The notes under the pieces: generated by a model | Told to the model about the DNA's origin: nothing | Database searches by the model: none | What the model saw: the letters and a program-made list of their open reading frames with translations, nothing else | Translations under genes and position numbers: made by a program | Shown here: positions 6,364 through 14,900 of the stretch, piece by piece | Layout of the letters: each line of letters starts with the position of its first letter | How positions within the stretch are numbered: the stretch's first letter is position 1 | IMG/VR virus record: IMGVR_UViG_3300040751_001206 | Coordinates: 1 to 30,276 of that record | DNA from: a virus | Reading direction: 5' to 3' (one strand) | DNA length: 30,276 nt

Positions 6364-7443
6364 ATGGCTCGCATCTCACTGGAAGATGCGGCAGCAGCGT
6401 GGACGGCGGGGGACATCGGTGTCCCAACAACTCCCCCCACCTCAATGGCACCGATCGAACCTGCCGTCCACGCCGAATCTGCCCGCTACTACAAGCCGTT
6501 GTCGGACGCCGCTCTGGAATACGAGCGGTGGGCCACGACGCCAAACGAACGAATCCTGTTGGGTATTGACCCGATCGACGCCGCCACAGGCGGCATCGCA
6601 CGAGGCCATCTCGCACTGCTCATCGGGCACTCGCACAACGGAAAGACACAGGTTCTTCTGCACTGTCTGAGGAACATCTGTGTCGCACAGGCAAACGACG
6701 TTCTCTATTTCTGCCCAGACGAACCTCGCACCCTGACACTTTCCAAACTGGTGGCGATCCACCACAACATCCCGACGTGGCGACTGGAAGAAGCCATCTC
6801 GCACGGCGACAAAGACATGATCGGGATGCTGCACTCCACAGCGGAGAACGACTTCGCCAACCTGACGGTGTACGACATGCCTCTCGTACCGTCAGACCTA
6901 GAGGCCGCCTACAACGAGTGGTGCCAGATCAACGGTCGGGAACCATCACTGGTCGTCATCGACTATCTGGACCTTGTGGAAGCAGGGGAGACGATCCCCG
7001 ACAAGGCGAACTACATCAAAGCATTTGGTCGCCGTCACGACATCCCACTGCTGTGCCTGCACCAAACGAGTCGATCCGCAGGATCAGACGGCAAAGCACT
7101 CACCATCTCGTCAGGCGCATACGGCGGCGAACAGCAAGCAACCGTGATGCTGGCGGTACGGCGCAAACGGTACGAGATCGCTGCCCGCATCAAGGAACTG
7201 CAAGAGAAGAACGACCGTCACCACTCCGAACGGATCGCCGACGAGATTGCGTTCTGGGAACGGGAACAAGCCGTCCACCAGTACACGCTGACGATCTCTC
7301 TCGTAAAGAACAAACTCAGGTCCAACACGCTGGTCCCTGAAACCGACTTTGAGATCGACACCGACACGGGCCGCCTGTACCCGATGCGACAAGACGAACT
7401 CCCCGCCCAATACCTGCGGGAAATTGGACGGGAACAGTTCTGA
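6364..7443 (+). CDS. DnaB/RecA-fold replicative helicase-like ATPase
   Basis: A 359-residue ATPase. The N-terminal about 60 residues are low-complexity linker, followed by the RecA-like core. It has Walker A GHSHNGKT (88-95), Walker B LVVIDYLDL (196-204) and a DnaB-type motif 3/H region CLHQTSRSAGSDG (231-243). A glycine-containing segment (SGAYGGEQQA, 250-259) and basic residues (RRKRYE; VKNKLRSN) could contact DNA or be an arginine finger. The DnaB N-terminal primase-interacting domain is missing. It likely unwinds the phage replication fork as a hexamer, paired with the primase two genes on. The upstream frame extension to 6256 is a shadow of the preceding gene. Confidence 0.85.
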   Translation: MARISLEDAAAAWTAGDIGVPTTPPTSMAPIEPAVHAESARYYKPLSDAALEYERWATTPNERILLGIDPIDAATGGIARGHLALLIGHSHNGKTQVLLHCLRNICVAQANDVLYFCPDEPRTLTLSKLVAIHHNIPTWRLEEAISHGDKDMIGMLHSTAENDFANLTVYDMPLVPSDLEAAYNEWCQINGREPSLVVIDYLDLVEAGETIPDKANYIKAFGRRHDIPLLCLHQTSRSAGSDGKALTISSGAYGGEQQATVMLAVRRKRYEIAARIKELQEKNDRHHSERIADEIAFWEREQAVHQYTLTISLVKNKLRSNTLVPETDFEIDTDTGRLYPMRQDELPAQYLREIGREQF

Positions 7444-7646
7444 TGGCGCTCGGTTCCGCCCCCGAGATCGGACGCACCTTTGTGGTGGGGTCAAACGTGA
7501 ACTTCTACCCGTGGGTGCGCGACGACGGAACCACCGAACAACTGATGTTCGGTGACAGCGAACTGGTGTTCATCTGCGGACGCCCCGACAACATTCTTCC
7601 CCCTCCACAGCACACGTGGCGATGCCACAAGAGGTGCCACCCATGA
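7443..7646 (+). CDS. Small hypothetical protein
   Basis: The ATG shares a base with the helicase stop (TGATG) and the gene's own stop overlaps the primase ATG (ATGA), so it is embedded in the operon. The 67-residue product is beta-like at first (IGRTFVVGSNVNFYPWV) and ends with C-x3-C and a second Cys (WRCHKRC), possibly binding metal. No family recognised. It may help the helicase or primase, which is an inference from position only. Confidence 0.55.
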   Translation: MALGSAPEIGRTFVVGSNVNFYPWVRDDGTTEQLMFGDSELVFICGRPDNILPPPQHTWRCHKRCHP

Positions 7647-8551
7647 CACCGTTGGAACAGTTTGTCGACCTGTTCCGTGGACGTGGCGACTGCTACGGAT
7701 CATGGGACGGAGGGTGCGTACGCAACCCGTTGACGGTCGACACCTTCAAGCGTCACCTAGATGGGACAGAGAAGATCGGTGTGTACCCGATCGTCACCAC
7801 AGCATCAGGGGACCTGTGCATCTGGGGCTGCATCGACATCGACACCGATGATCTGGACGGGGCACGGAACCTCCAAACAATCCTGAAGGCACGCAACATC
7901 ACCACGTTTGTGGAACGGACACGCAAGGGCTACCACGTGTGGTGTTTCGCGGAGTCGTTAGTGCTCGCATCAACAATGCGTCGGGCGCTGCTGGCCGCAC
8001 ACCAAACGCTGAACTATCCAGCGAAAGAAGTCAACCCGAAACAGGAACGCCTAGCGAGAGGGCAGGTCGGCAACTACGTCCGACTGCCGTACTACGGGCC
8101 TCAAGAGGGTGTCCCAGTCGACCGTTTCGTTATGGACGACAACGACAACCCGCTTGATCTCGGCGGGTTCCTTGCAACCGTGAGAAAAACAAGCGTCGCA
8201 GCACTAGAGGAAACCGCATCACTGTGGGTAGCGCCGCCCGTCACCCAGTACACAGGCGGCGAAGCCGTGTGGGGCCAAGACACACATGACTTGATCGCAC
8301 CGCTGATGCGCAGCGACGACGTGAACGGGACGGTCTACTCCATATGGAGACACGGGCCGATGCCAGATCATCCCGACAGATCAGGGGCGCTCGTCCGACT
8401 CGCGTTTCATTTGTGCGAATGCCACATCCCGATCGAACAAGCGTGGCTTGTTCTGATCGACGCAGATCGACGGTGGGGGAAGTTCCACGCACGGACCGAC
8501 GGCGAATACCAACTCCGTCGAATCCTTGAACACGGATACCGAGGCTCATGA
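7643..8551 (+). CDS. Archaeo-eukaryotic-type primase-polymerase
   Basis: I chose the ATG that overlaps the previous stop (ATGA) and follows AAGAGGTG; a start 27 bases upstream is possible. The 302-residue protein has the AEP core. It shows the metal-binding DxD at Asp65/Asp67 (CIDIDTDD), the RTRKGYHVW strand with His98, and GNYVRLPYYG (about 143-152). A C-terminal helical PriCT-like region lies at about 240-300 (ALVRLAFHLCECHIP, RRWGKFHA). It should make primers, and perhaps extend them, for the phage fork. No separate DNA polymerase gene is in this window. Confidence 0.82.
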   Translation: MTPLEQFVDLFRGRGDCYGSWDGGCVRNPLTVDTFKRHLDGTEKIGVYPIVTTASGDLCIWGCIDIDTDDLDGARNLQTILKARNITTFVERTRKGYHVWCFAESLVLASTMRRALLAAHQTLNYPAKEVNPKQERLARGQVGNYVRLPYYGPQEGVPVDRFVMDDNDNPLDLGGFLATVRKTSVAALEETASLWVAPPVTQYTGGEAVWGQDTHDLIAPLMRSDDVNGTVYSIWRHGPMPDHPDRSGALVRLAFHLCECHIPIEQAWLVLIDADRRWGKFHARTDGEYQLRRILEHGYRGS

Positions 8552-8886
8552 AGCACCACGTCCACATCCCCATGCGACCCAAACCGAAACAACGGCCACG
8601 CATGTCGAAAAGGTCACGGCGGGCCTACACCCCGCAAGAAACGAAAGACTACGAGGACGCTCTCGCCTCCTACTGGGACGGGCCGACCTTCACAGGACCT
8701 GTGCAAGTCGACGTGACCTTCGCCAAAGAAGGGATGGACGTGACCGTTCAGGACGCCACGGACGGGTCAATGTCGCTGAGGGCAGACATCGACAACTACA
8801 TCAAGTCGTTACTTGACGGCCTTCAGAAAGGCGGGGCGTTCCCGAACGACCGACAGGTCGTGTCCGTATCGGCGGTGAAACGATGA
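8548..8886 (+). CDS. rusA: RusA-family Holliday junction resolvase
   Basis: 112 residues, the normal size for RusA. The active-site acidic residues and lysine are visible: Asp80-x-Asp82-Asn83 (RADIDNYIKSLLDGL), Lys86, Asp90 and Asp101 (FPNDRQV). The N-terminus is very basic (PMRPKPKQRPRMSKRSRR), suited to four-way DNA. It resolves recombination or replication intermediates before packaging. Start and stop both overlap neighbours by four bases (ATGA), showing tight coupling with primase and lysozyme genes. Confidence 0.9.
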   Translation: MKHHVHIPMRPKPKQRPRMSKRSRRAYTPQETKDYEDALASYWDGPTFTGPVQVDVTFAKEGMDVTVQDATDGSMSLRADIDNYIKSLLDGLQKGGAFPNDRQVVSVSAVKR

Positions 8887-9284
8887 CCGCCACAATCAAA
8901 CTGCTGCTCCAAGCACTGATATGGGCGTGGTTCGCAGTTGTCCCCTCCACCGCACCAGATAACGACAACCAGTCGTGCCCCAACTATGAACTCGCACTTG
9001 CGATACACGGACTGCCAGTTGACACATTCACATACGTTGCGTGGAGAGAGTCAAGATGTGACGAGAGTCAGATCAACAGCGACGACCCGAATGGCGGATC
9101 GTTCGGGCTGCTCCAGATCAACGCCATCCACCTAAGAGACATTGAGGTGCGCCCCCAACTGTGGAGGGGTGTCGAACGATGCGACGTTGAAACAACGGAC
9201 GACCTGCTGGTCGCATGGAAGAACATCTGCATCGCAGGGTTCTTACACGCCCACGCTGGCGGAGAACCGTGGGGTGTTCGATGA
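8883..9284 (+). CDS. Exported lysozyme / lytic-transglycosylase-like protein
   Basis: 133 residues. An N-terminal hydrophobic segment (LLLQALIWAWFAVVPSTA) looks like a signal peptide or signal anchor. The mature part has the lysozyme-fold signature with a probable catalytic Glu56 (YVAWRESRCDESQIN) followed by GGSFGLLQIN, as in SLT/transglycosylase and resuscitation-factor proteins. Four cysteines (Cys32, 59 and two later) may form disulfides outside the cell. It would cut peptidoglycan glycan strands. It could serve lysis alongside the endolysin. Confidence 0.75.
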   Translation: MTATIKLLLQALIWAWFAVVPSTAPDNDNQSCPNYELALAIHGLPVDTFTYVAWRESRCDESQINSDDPNGGSFGLLQINAIHLRDIEVRPQLWRGVERCDVETTDDLLVAWKNICIAGFLHAHAGGEPWGVR

Positions 9285-9733
9285 GTTACCACGAGCAGTC
9301 ATTCATGGCCCGTTTCGGAACGATGGGGGACGCCGCCGAGAAACAGTTTGAGACGATCTTTCCGCAGCACCACAGGTTCGGCATCAACAGGCCGAACATG
9401 CACGTGCCGTCAATCCCGCCGATGCTCAGGTACGCCCCCGACTACATGATTGTTTCGGGACTGGTCGAATGTATGGGGATCGGCAGGGACGGAACCCTGA
9501 AGTTGAAGTTCGACAAACTGTCGGCCCTTCAACGATGGGAACTGATCGCAGAAGTCTCACTGTTCGTGTGGGACTCGCATCGTTCCCGTTACTGGATCGC
9601 CCCGATCTCCGACTGGCATCGGTCATGCGTTGAACACGGAGACGTGGACGAGTTCAACGACAACAACAAACCGTACATCCGTCTGAAGTCATCAAACTTC
9701 CCGACCGCCTCCGTGAAGTTCCATGCCGAGTGA
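9281..9733 (+). CDS. PD-(D/E)XK-like nuclease with altered active site
   Basis: The ATG overlaps the previous stop (ATGA); a longer frame upstream is a shadow. The 150-residue product has a possible nuclease core. It shows Glu20 (DAAEKQFE), Pro53-Asp54 (RYAPDYMIVSG), Glu63-x-Met65 where Lys is expected, then a lysine-rich strand (GTLKLKFDKLSALQRWE). The lysine may have moved to position 74-79, or the enzyme may be inactive. Aromatic strands (FVWDSHRSRYWIAPI) complete an alpha/beta fold. A Holliday-junction or repair-type nuclease is my best guess. Confidence 0.5.
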   Translation: MSYHEQSFMARFGTMGDAAEKQFETIFPQHHRFGINRPNMHVPSIPPMLRYAPDYMIVSGLVECMGIGRDGTLKLKFDKLSALQRWELIAEVSLFVWDSHRSRYWIAPISDWHRSCVEHGDVDEFNDNNKPYIRLKSSNFPTASVKFHAE

Positions 9734-10625
9734 ACGCGAACTCCCCTTCGCCAACCCCCACATCGACTACCGACAGGCACAACTGAGGAAGCGAGCATCG
9801 AACGTCCGCTCGTATGTGACCCCACAGATCGAACAACTGTGGGACACCCGCAAACCAGAGTCATTGACGGAAGCACTCATGGTGGCGTCACCTTCCGACA
9901 ACATCAGTGACTGGCCAGACCTGCAACCAACCATCGACGCCGTGGCCTCGTGCGTCGACCAGTTACAGGAAGAACACCGTTACGTCATCGAAGCAATCTT
10001 CTACGAACGTGCCGCTTATTCGGAACTGGGAGAACGGCTCGGTTGCAGCAAGACGCACGCATGGCGAATCACGCAGGCAGCAATGCGTGAACTGGGAACC
10101 CTGCTGCGAAACGACCCGACCATAAGGAGCAGATACATGGCACCCGTCCCTGAAACGTGGGAACAAGCAGCAGCCGAATGGGTTACCGAACTGTCAAACG
10201 GACAGCAAGAACCAAACCCGATCGACATTCATAGCCCGATCCGTTTACGCGACATGATTGTCCGCACCTACGACAAGTCAGGAAAAGTCTCCCCGATCGC
10301 AGCGTTCAAGGGAATCGCATATGACGCCATCGGCCACCTGCGGACAATGGGACCCGACGGCTGGGACGAAGCACAGATGATCGACCTGTTGACATCGAAG
10401 CAACGCGACTACGGGCATGGCAACATCAACGCTTTCGGCATGTACGGGATTCTCGTCAGGTTGTCCGACAAGATCGAACGCCTCAAGAACCTGATGTCAA
10501 ACAACCGTGAGCCAGCGAATGAATCGTTCCGAGACACGCTGCTGGACATGGTGGGCTACTGCGTTATCGCACACATGTTGGACGAAGAAACATTCGGACT
10601 GCCACTAGGGAGCAACAATGAGTGA
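9723..10625 (+). CDS. Fusion: sigma-70 region-4-like HTH plus Nmad1 (DUF1599-like) domain
   Basis: A 300-residue protein with two unrelated halves. Residues about 72-128 look like sigma factor region 4 (LQEEHRYVIEAIFYERAAY, then ELGERLGCSKTHAWRITQAA). Residues about 217-285 match the nucleotide-modification-associated/DUF1599 pattern (KQRDYGHGNINAFGMYG, RLSDKIERLKNL, ESFRDTLLDMVGYCVIAHM). The join at about 130-140 contains a perfect internal ribosome site and an in-frame ATG (Met139). The second domain could therefore also be made alone (162 aa), or the gene arose by stop-codon loss between two genes. Nmad1 proteins are associated with modified-nucleotide metabolism in phages; the reaction is not established. 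The gene overlaps the previous gene by 11 bases. Confidence 0.7.
   Translation: MPSERELPFANPHIDYRQAQLRKRASNVRSYVTPQIEQLWDTRKPESLTEALMVASPSDNISDWPDLQPTIDAVASCVDQLQEEHRYVIEAIFYERAAYSELGERLGCSKTHAWRITQAAMRELGTLLRNDPTIRSRYMAPVPETWEQAAAEWVTELSNGQQEPNPIDIHSPIRLRDMIVRTYDKSGKVSPIAAFKGIAYDAIGHLRTMGPDGWDEAQMIDLLTSKQRDYGHGNINAFGMYGILVRLSDKIERLKNLMSNNREPANESFRDTLLDMVGYCVIAHMLDEETFGLPLGSNNE
10124..10139 (+). promoter_or_regulatory. Internal ribosome binding site and in-frame start
   Basis: AAGGAG at 10124-10129 is followed after seven bases by ATG at 10137, in the frame of the fusion gene (codon 139). The match and spacing are better than for most annotated starts in this operon. It falls exactly at the boundary between the sigma-like and Nmad1 domains. 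Confidence 0.55.
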
Positions 10626-10773
10626 GTCAACTGTAGACGAAAGTCAAATCGCAACGATTGAAGATGTGTTGCAACTACTGGTCGCAGCAGTCGCTCAACA
10701 CAGACGTGAAATAGATGACCTGACAGCGATCATCGAAATGATGGTGTCCCCACCCGATGAGGGCGGGGAGTGA
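10618..10773 (+). CDS. Tiny acidic helical protein (51 aa)
   Basis: The ATG overlaps the end of the Nmad1 fusion by eight bases and the TGA overlaps the next GTG (GTGA). The product is acidic and probably one long helix or coiled coil (QIATIEDVLQLLVAAVAQHR, then REIDDLTAIIEMM). Overlap at both ends and the coiled-coil pattern support it as real. Function is unknown. Confidence 0.55.
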   Translation: MSESTVDESQIATIEDVLQLLVAAVAQHRREIDDLTAIIEMMVSPPDEGGE

Positions 10774-10943
10774 CCCGAGAGATACGTGTCGCCTTCAACT
10801 TCGACGCATCAACAGACGCTCTTGCCGCAGTCATCAGGACCGTTGTCCCACCGACAACCGATGTGGTTGTCGGGCACGGCGAACACGTCAATGGCATCCC
10901 CCTCCACACCATCGCAGTCTTGAAACGGAACGAAACGGGCTAA
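10770..10943 (+). CDS. Small hypothetical protein (57 aa)
   Basis: The GTG start overlaps the preceding stop (GTGA). The product is an alpha/beta-looking peptide (MTREIRVAFNFDASTDALAA; VVVGHGEHVNGIPLHTIAVL). It has no cysteines or membrane segment. Its TAA lies inside the recurrent leader motif just before the endolysin gene. Function is unknown. Confidence 0.5.
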   Translation: MTREIRVAFNFDASTDALAAVIRTVVPPTTDVVVGHGEHVNGIPLHTIAVLKRNETG

Positions 10944-10948
10944 TAGGT
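10930..10948 (+). promoter_or_regulatory. Recurrent leader motif, copy A
   Basis: ACGAAACGGGCTAATAGGT directly abuts the endolysin ATG. The same block precedes three late genes on the other strand, near 19330, 22050 and 26380. It spans the upstream stop codon (TAA). Confidence 0.5.
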
Positions 10949-11668
10949 ATGGCACGCAAGTACACAGGTTTCGACGGCTATGCCTCAGGCAAGCGCAAAG
11001 GCACCGAACAGTTCGTCCGAGAGTTCATCAAGCACACAGGTGGGGCGTTCTTCCACAACGGTTCGTATGGCCGCAGACCCGTCAGAGGGGGCAGCAAGCC
11101 GTCCGTCCACGGGACGGGTAGGGCGGTTGACCTTTCGTACCGTGGAGCACCGTACTCAGGATGCGGTGATCGTTCTGTCGCTGAGAAGTGGATCAACTGG
11201 CTTGCCGACCACGCCGACGACCTGCACATCGAAATGATTGTCGACTACTCACCGAAACCGTTCGGCAGGGGATGGCGATGCGACCGTCAACAGTGGAAGC
11301 GTTACGTCAAGCCGACCGTCAGCGGCGGCGGAAAAACATGGGCCGATTGGATTCATGTTGAGATCGCACCCGATGTGGCGGACGACGCCGACTATTTCAA
11401 GATCGTGTTCCGAGAACTCGGTGACGCCCCCGCCAACAGCACCCCACCGAAAGCAGAGTACAAACCGTACCGTGGCCGACCGATCCGCAGAGGCGAGAAA
11501 GACCGAGAACTGGTCAAACAAATCCAGCGTGTCGTTGGGGCAACTGTGGATGGGGCGTTCGGACCTAAGACCGAGCGGGCTGTCATGAAATGGCAGGCCG
11601 CCAACGGCTGCTACCCAGACGGATGGATTGGCCCCAAAACGTGGGCAGCAATGGCACCGTTCCTGTGA
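10949..11668 (+). CDS. Endolysin: M15-type peptidase plus peptidoglycan-binding domain
   Basis: A 239-residue modular enzyme. The N-terminal peptidase has the M15/VanY-like metal site: His54 and Asp61 (SVHGTGRAVDLSY) and His136 (DWIHVEI) with a nearby Glu138. A linker at about 160-182 leads to a PG_binding_1 domain (IQRVVGATVDGAFGPKTERA, then VMKWQ; YPDGWIGPKTWAAM). It should cut peptide cross-links of the host wall. No signal peptide is visible, so release needs a holin; the holin-like gene lies in the late operon about 14 kb away. The frame extends upstream, but the chosen ATG excludes overlap with the 57-aa gene. Confidence 0.85.
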   Translation: MARKYTGFDGYASGKRKGTEQFVREFIKHTGGAFFHNGSYGRRPVRGGSKPSVHGTGRAVDLSYRGAPYSGCGDRSVAEKWINWLADHADDLHIEMIVDYSPKPFGRGWRCDRQQWKRYVKPTVSGGGKTWADWIHVEIAPDVADDADYFKIVFRELGDAPANSTPPKAEYKPYRGRPIRRGEKDRELVKQIQRVVGATVDGAFGPKTERAVMKWQAANGCYPDGWIGPKTWAAMAPFL

Positions 11669-11925
11669 GCAGCGACTGGATCAGCGAGTTCATCAGCCCC
11701 GAAGATCGCGGGGAGATCGAATCGACAGCAGAAGCAATAGTCAGAGACGACGGCATGTGGCTAGAAGTGTCCCTGATGACACCCGCCGAAGGCGCGAGAG
11801 ACTTTCTAGACACTTACGACAGAGCGCAAGAGGGTGACATCATGGCGATGTTTTCCCTGTTGACGTTTCTCGGCACGATCGCAGACACCCTCCAGCACGG
11901 GCTGGATATGGAACCAGACGACTGA
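11665..11925 (+). CDS. Hypothetical protein, last gene of the rightward operon
   Basis: I chose the GTG that overlaps the endolysin stop (GTGA); an upstream extension would overlap the endolysin. The 86-residue product is acidic with a hydrophobic segment (GDIMAMFSLLTFLGTIADTL) that might be membrane-associated. Following the endolysin directly, it might be a lysis accessory protein. Its stop codon is two bases from the stop of the giant opposite-strand gene. Confidence 0.55.
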   Translation: MSSDWISEFISPEDRGEIESTAEAIVRDDGMWLEVSLMTPAEGARDFLDTYDRAQEGDIMAMFSLLTFLGTIADTLQHGLDMEPDD

Positions 11926-11927
11926 AC

Positions 11928-14900
11928 TCAACGACGCTCGGCTAAGCCACGCCGATACAACTCGTTCTCAATGTCCTTCTGCGTAACCTGCCTGACAGGC
12001 GAACCCGTCAAGAACCCGAGCACGTTCGACACGCGACGCTGCTGGTTCTTCTCCTCCTGCGGGAACAACCGTTCCAACTGGCCCAACGTCGGCACCAACG
12101 ACTCGGTGGCATAGTTCGCGAAATCGGTGTACGCCAAACGGCCAGCAGAATCCTCGGTGACACCACCGAGCAGCGCCATCAACGGCAACAACGCAGCCTT
12201 CGGCCCCGACACTGGAACGACACGATCATCACGGAACGGCTGATCGTTATACAACCGTTTCCCAGCAAGCCCTTCGATCGCCAACCGCAACGGTGCGATC
12301 GTGTCGGAAGCCAAACGAGGGAACCCTTCAGGTGACAACTTCGCAAGGTCCTCGCGCAAACGGTTGAACCCGATATCTGGTGCCAAATACAAGTTGTCCC
12401 CGAAGGGCAGTTTCACCGCCCCCTGATCCCGAAGATACGACGGGACAACATCACCTTCCTCAGAGTCGTCAATGTTCCGCATCGCACTGCTGTACAGGTT
12501 GTACATGCGTGGACGTGTCCACATCGTCTGAACCTGCATCGGAACATTCCGAGAGAAGAACGTCCAGAACGGGATCAGACGGCGAGCCGCCTGATCCAAC
12601 TTCGATGAGTCGCTGTAGATGAAATGCACAAACTCGATTCGTGCAATCGCCTCATCCAAACCGTTGCCCTGACGGACCACCGAATCCCACGCCATCCCAG
12701 CGCGAACCCACCCCTCCACATACTGACCAGCCTTGTATGACGCATTTGTCACACGGTTCTGTGTAAGGGCACTACCGACAGCGGCGCGGCCCAGTTCATC
12801 AAACTGGCCAGCGCCCGACGCCAACACGGCTTCGATCACCTGCTGCTCGGTCGGACTCAACGACCTATAGATCGCAGGGTCCGCCATGTAACGGTTCCAC
12901 AACTTGAACCCAGCGTTCATCGAATCAACACTGACACCGTGCGTCGCGTTCATAAACACCGCTGACATCAGGTTGCGGGCATGGAACCGAGGGGACAGAG
13001 TGGCATACGTCTTGAAGAACTGGATGTACCTGTCCCACATCTTCCACAGGGCATTCATCTCACGTTGCGTCTTAGGCAACTGTTCCAACATGCCAAGCAT
13101 CCGATCAGGCACTGCGATCCCGAGACGTTCGCTGATCTCCTTCCAGCCGTCCTCCAGCATCGTGCGATACACGACATGGAACTGGCCGTCAGCCACCATC
13201 TCCAGAATCTGATTCGCAGATTCCCAGTCTCCAGCCTTCGCAGCACGTTTGCCCTCAGCCAAACGGACACGATCCAAACGGACAGCATCGACCTGTTGCG
13301 TCAACTCCAACAGTTCAGATTCCAACCTGTAGTAGTCGGCAAGAATGCCGTACGTCAGGTCACCCTCAGGGGTGCCAACACCCGCACGCACAGCCGCAGA
13401 CAACGCAGCGTTCGATGACTCACCAAAACCGAACGAGAACACAACCGAGTCACGTGTCTGCTCCCCAGCGAAACGGTACGACGCCCCCTCAGGAAGCAAC
13501 GCACCAGTGCTCGGGTAGTACAACGCCTCGCCAACAGTCCTGCCCGATGACTCGGGAGGAGCAACAATGTCGCCCTTGCGGACATGCAAACGGACAACCC
13601 TGCCACCCTCACCCGCATACATCGCCGCATCCTCTGGCGTCGCAGCCAGATAGATGCCACGGCCACGAGTCACCCCCGACACATCGTCGGCACGAGGAAC
13701 AAACCCAGCGACATCACCCGCAGCGATCCCCGCAGCGTTATCCGCTGTGGTGCCGTGATAAACCACAACCCAACTGGTGTCGGGCAAACTGTCGAACAGT
13801 TCCATCTCTGCACGAACCTGTGCTGGTCTCGCCATCGCCGTCGAACCACGCAACCCAGACGCAGTAGCAGCGTTATTCGGATCAAGAAGGCGAATGACCG
13901 ACTCAACGAACGCCTCACGTTCACGCTGCGACTGGGCAGCCCTACGTGCCTTCGGGACCGCCTTCTCCTCATCAACGAACCGACGGGCTGTCTCCGTGAT
14001 CCGCTGAAGATTGTCACGAACCTCCGTCCACTGGTTCAAGTCAGACACCGCTTGACGCAAACGAGAATCAACAACCTGACCCGATTGGCGGATCAACTCC
14101 AACTCAATGTCACGAACCTCAGCACCGTTGATAATCACACGGCCCGCATCCAGACGCGCCTGCCGATCAAGATTCCGTGGCAACACCTCATACAGCGGTG
14201 CCTGCCCCTCGGGGACAGGACCCTCAAGGCGTCTCGCCGCACCCATCTCCTCCAACTGTGCCAACAAATCAGCACGACGGCCCTGAGCACGCGCCACCGT
14301 CTCAGGGGTTGCAGGCGGCAACACCCGTTCAGTCGTCGCAGTTTCCTCTACACCAGCCGCAGCACGACGCACACCGTACGGTGTGTACCTCCCGTCCTGT
14401 GTAGGGGGCAACTCGTCCAACGTGCGCTGCGTTGCGGCACGACGATCCCGCATCCTTGCGGGGTCGTCGGCCAACGGAGCCAACACCGTCGGCTCGGCAG
14501 ACAACGCCAAATCGTTTTCAACAACCCTCAGTTCACCCAGCACCGACGACAACTCGTCACGCTCAGACTGCAACACCCTCTGACGGGCAACCAGCCTCCG
14601 ACGATTGTTCCGCCGCCCAGCACGCGCCGCAGCAGTCGCTTCAACAACCTCGCGCTCAATATCACCGAGCACCGCATCCAGATCAGCAACAGACTTCTCC
14701 AAAGTTGCAAGCGCACCCTCGCGGCGAGACGGATCACGCAACCTTTCAGTCACATTGTTCAGTTCGATCCCGACACGATCCGCTTCATCAGCCGCAGCAT
14801 CACCAAGCGCAGCCAGACGTGCAGCATTCCGCTTCCGATAACGACTGACAACACCGTCAATCTTCTGATTGACTCTCGCCTCCGCTTGACGCTGCCTTGC

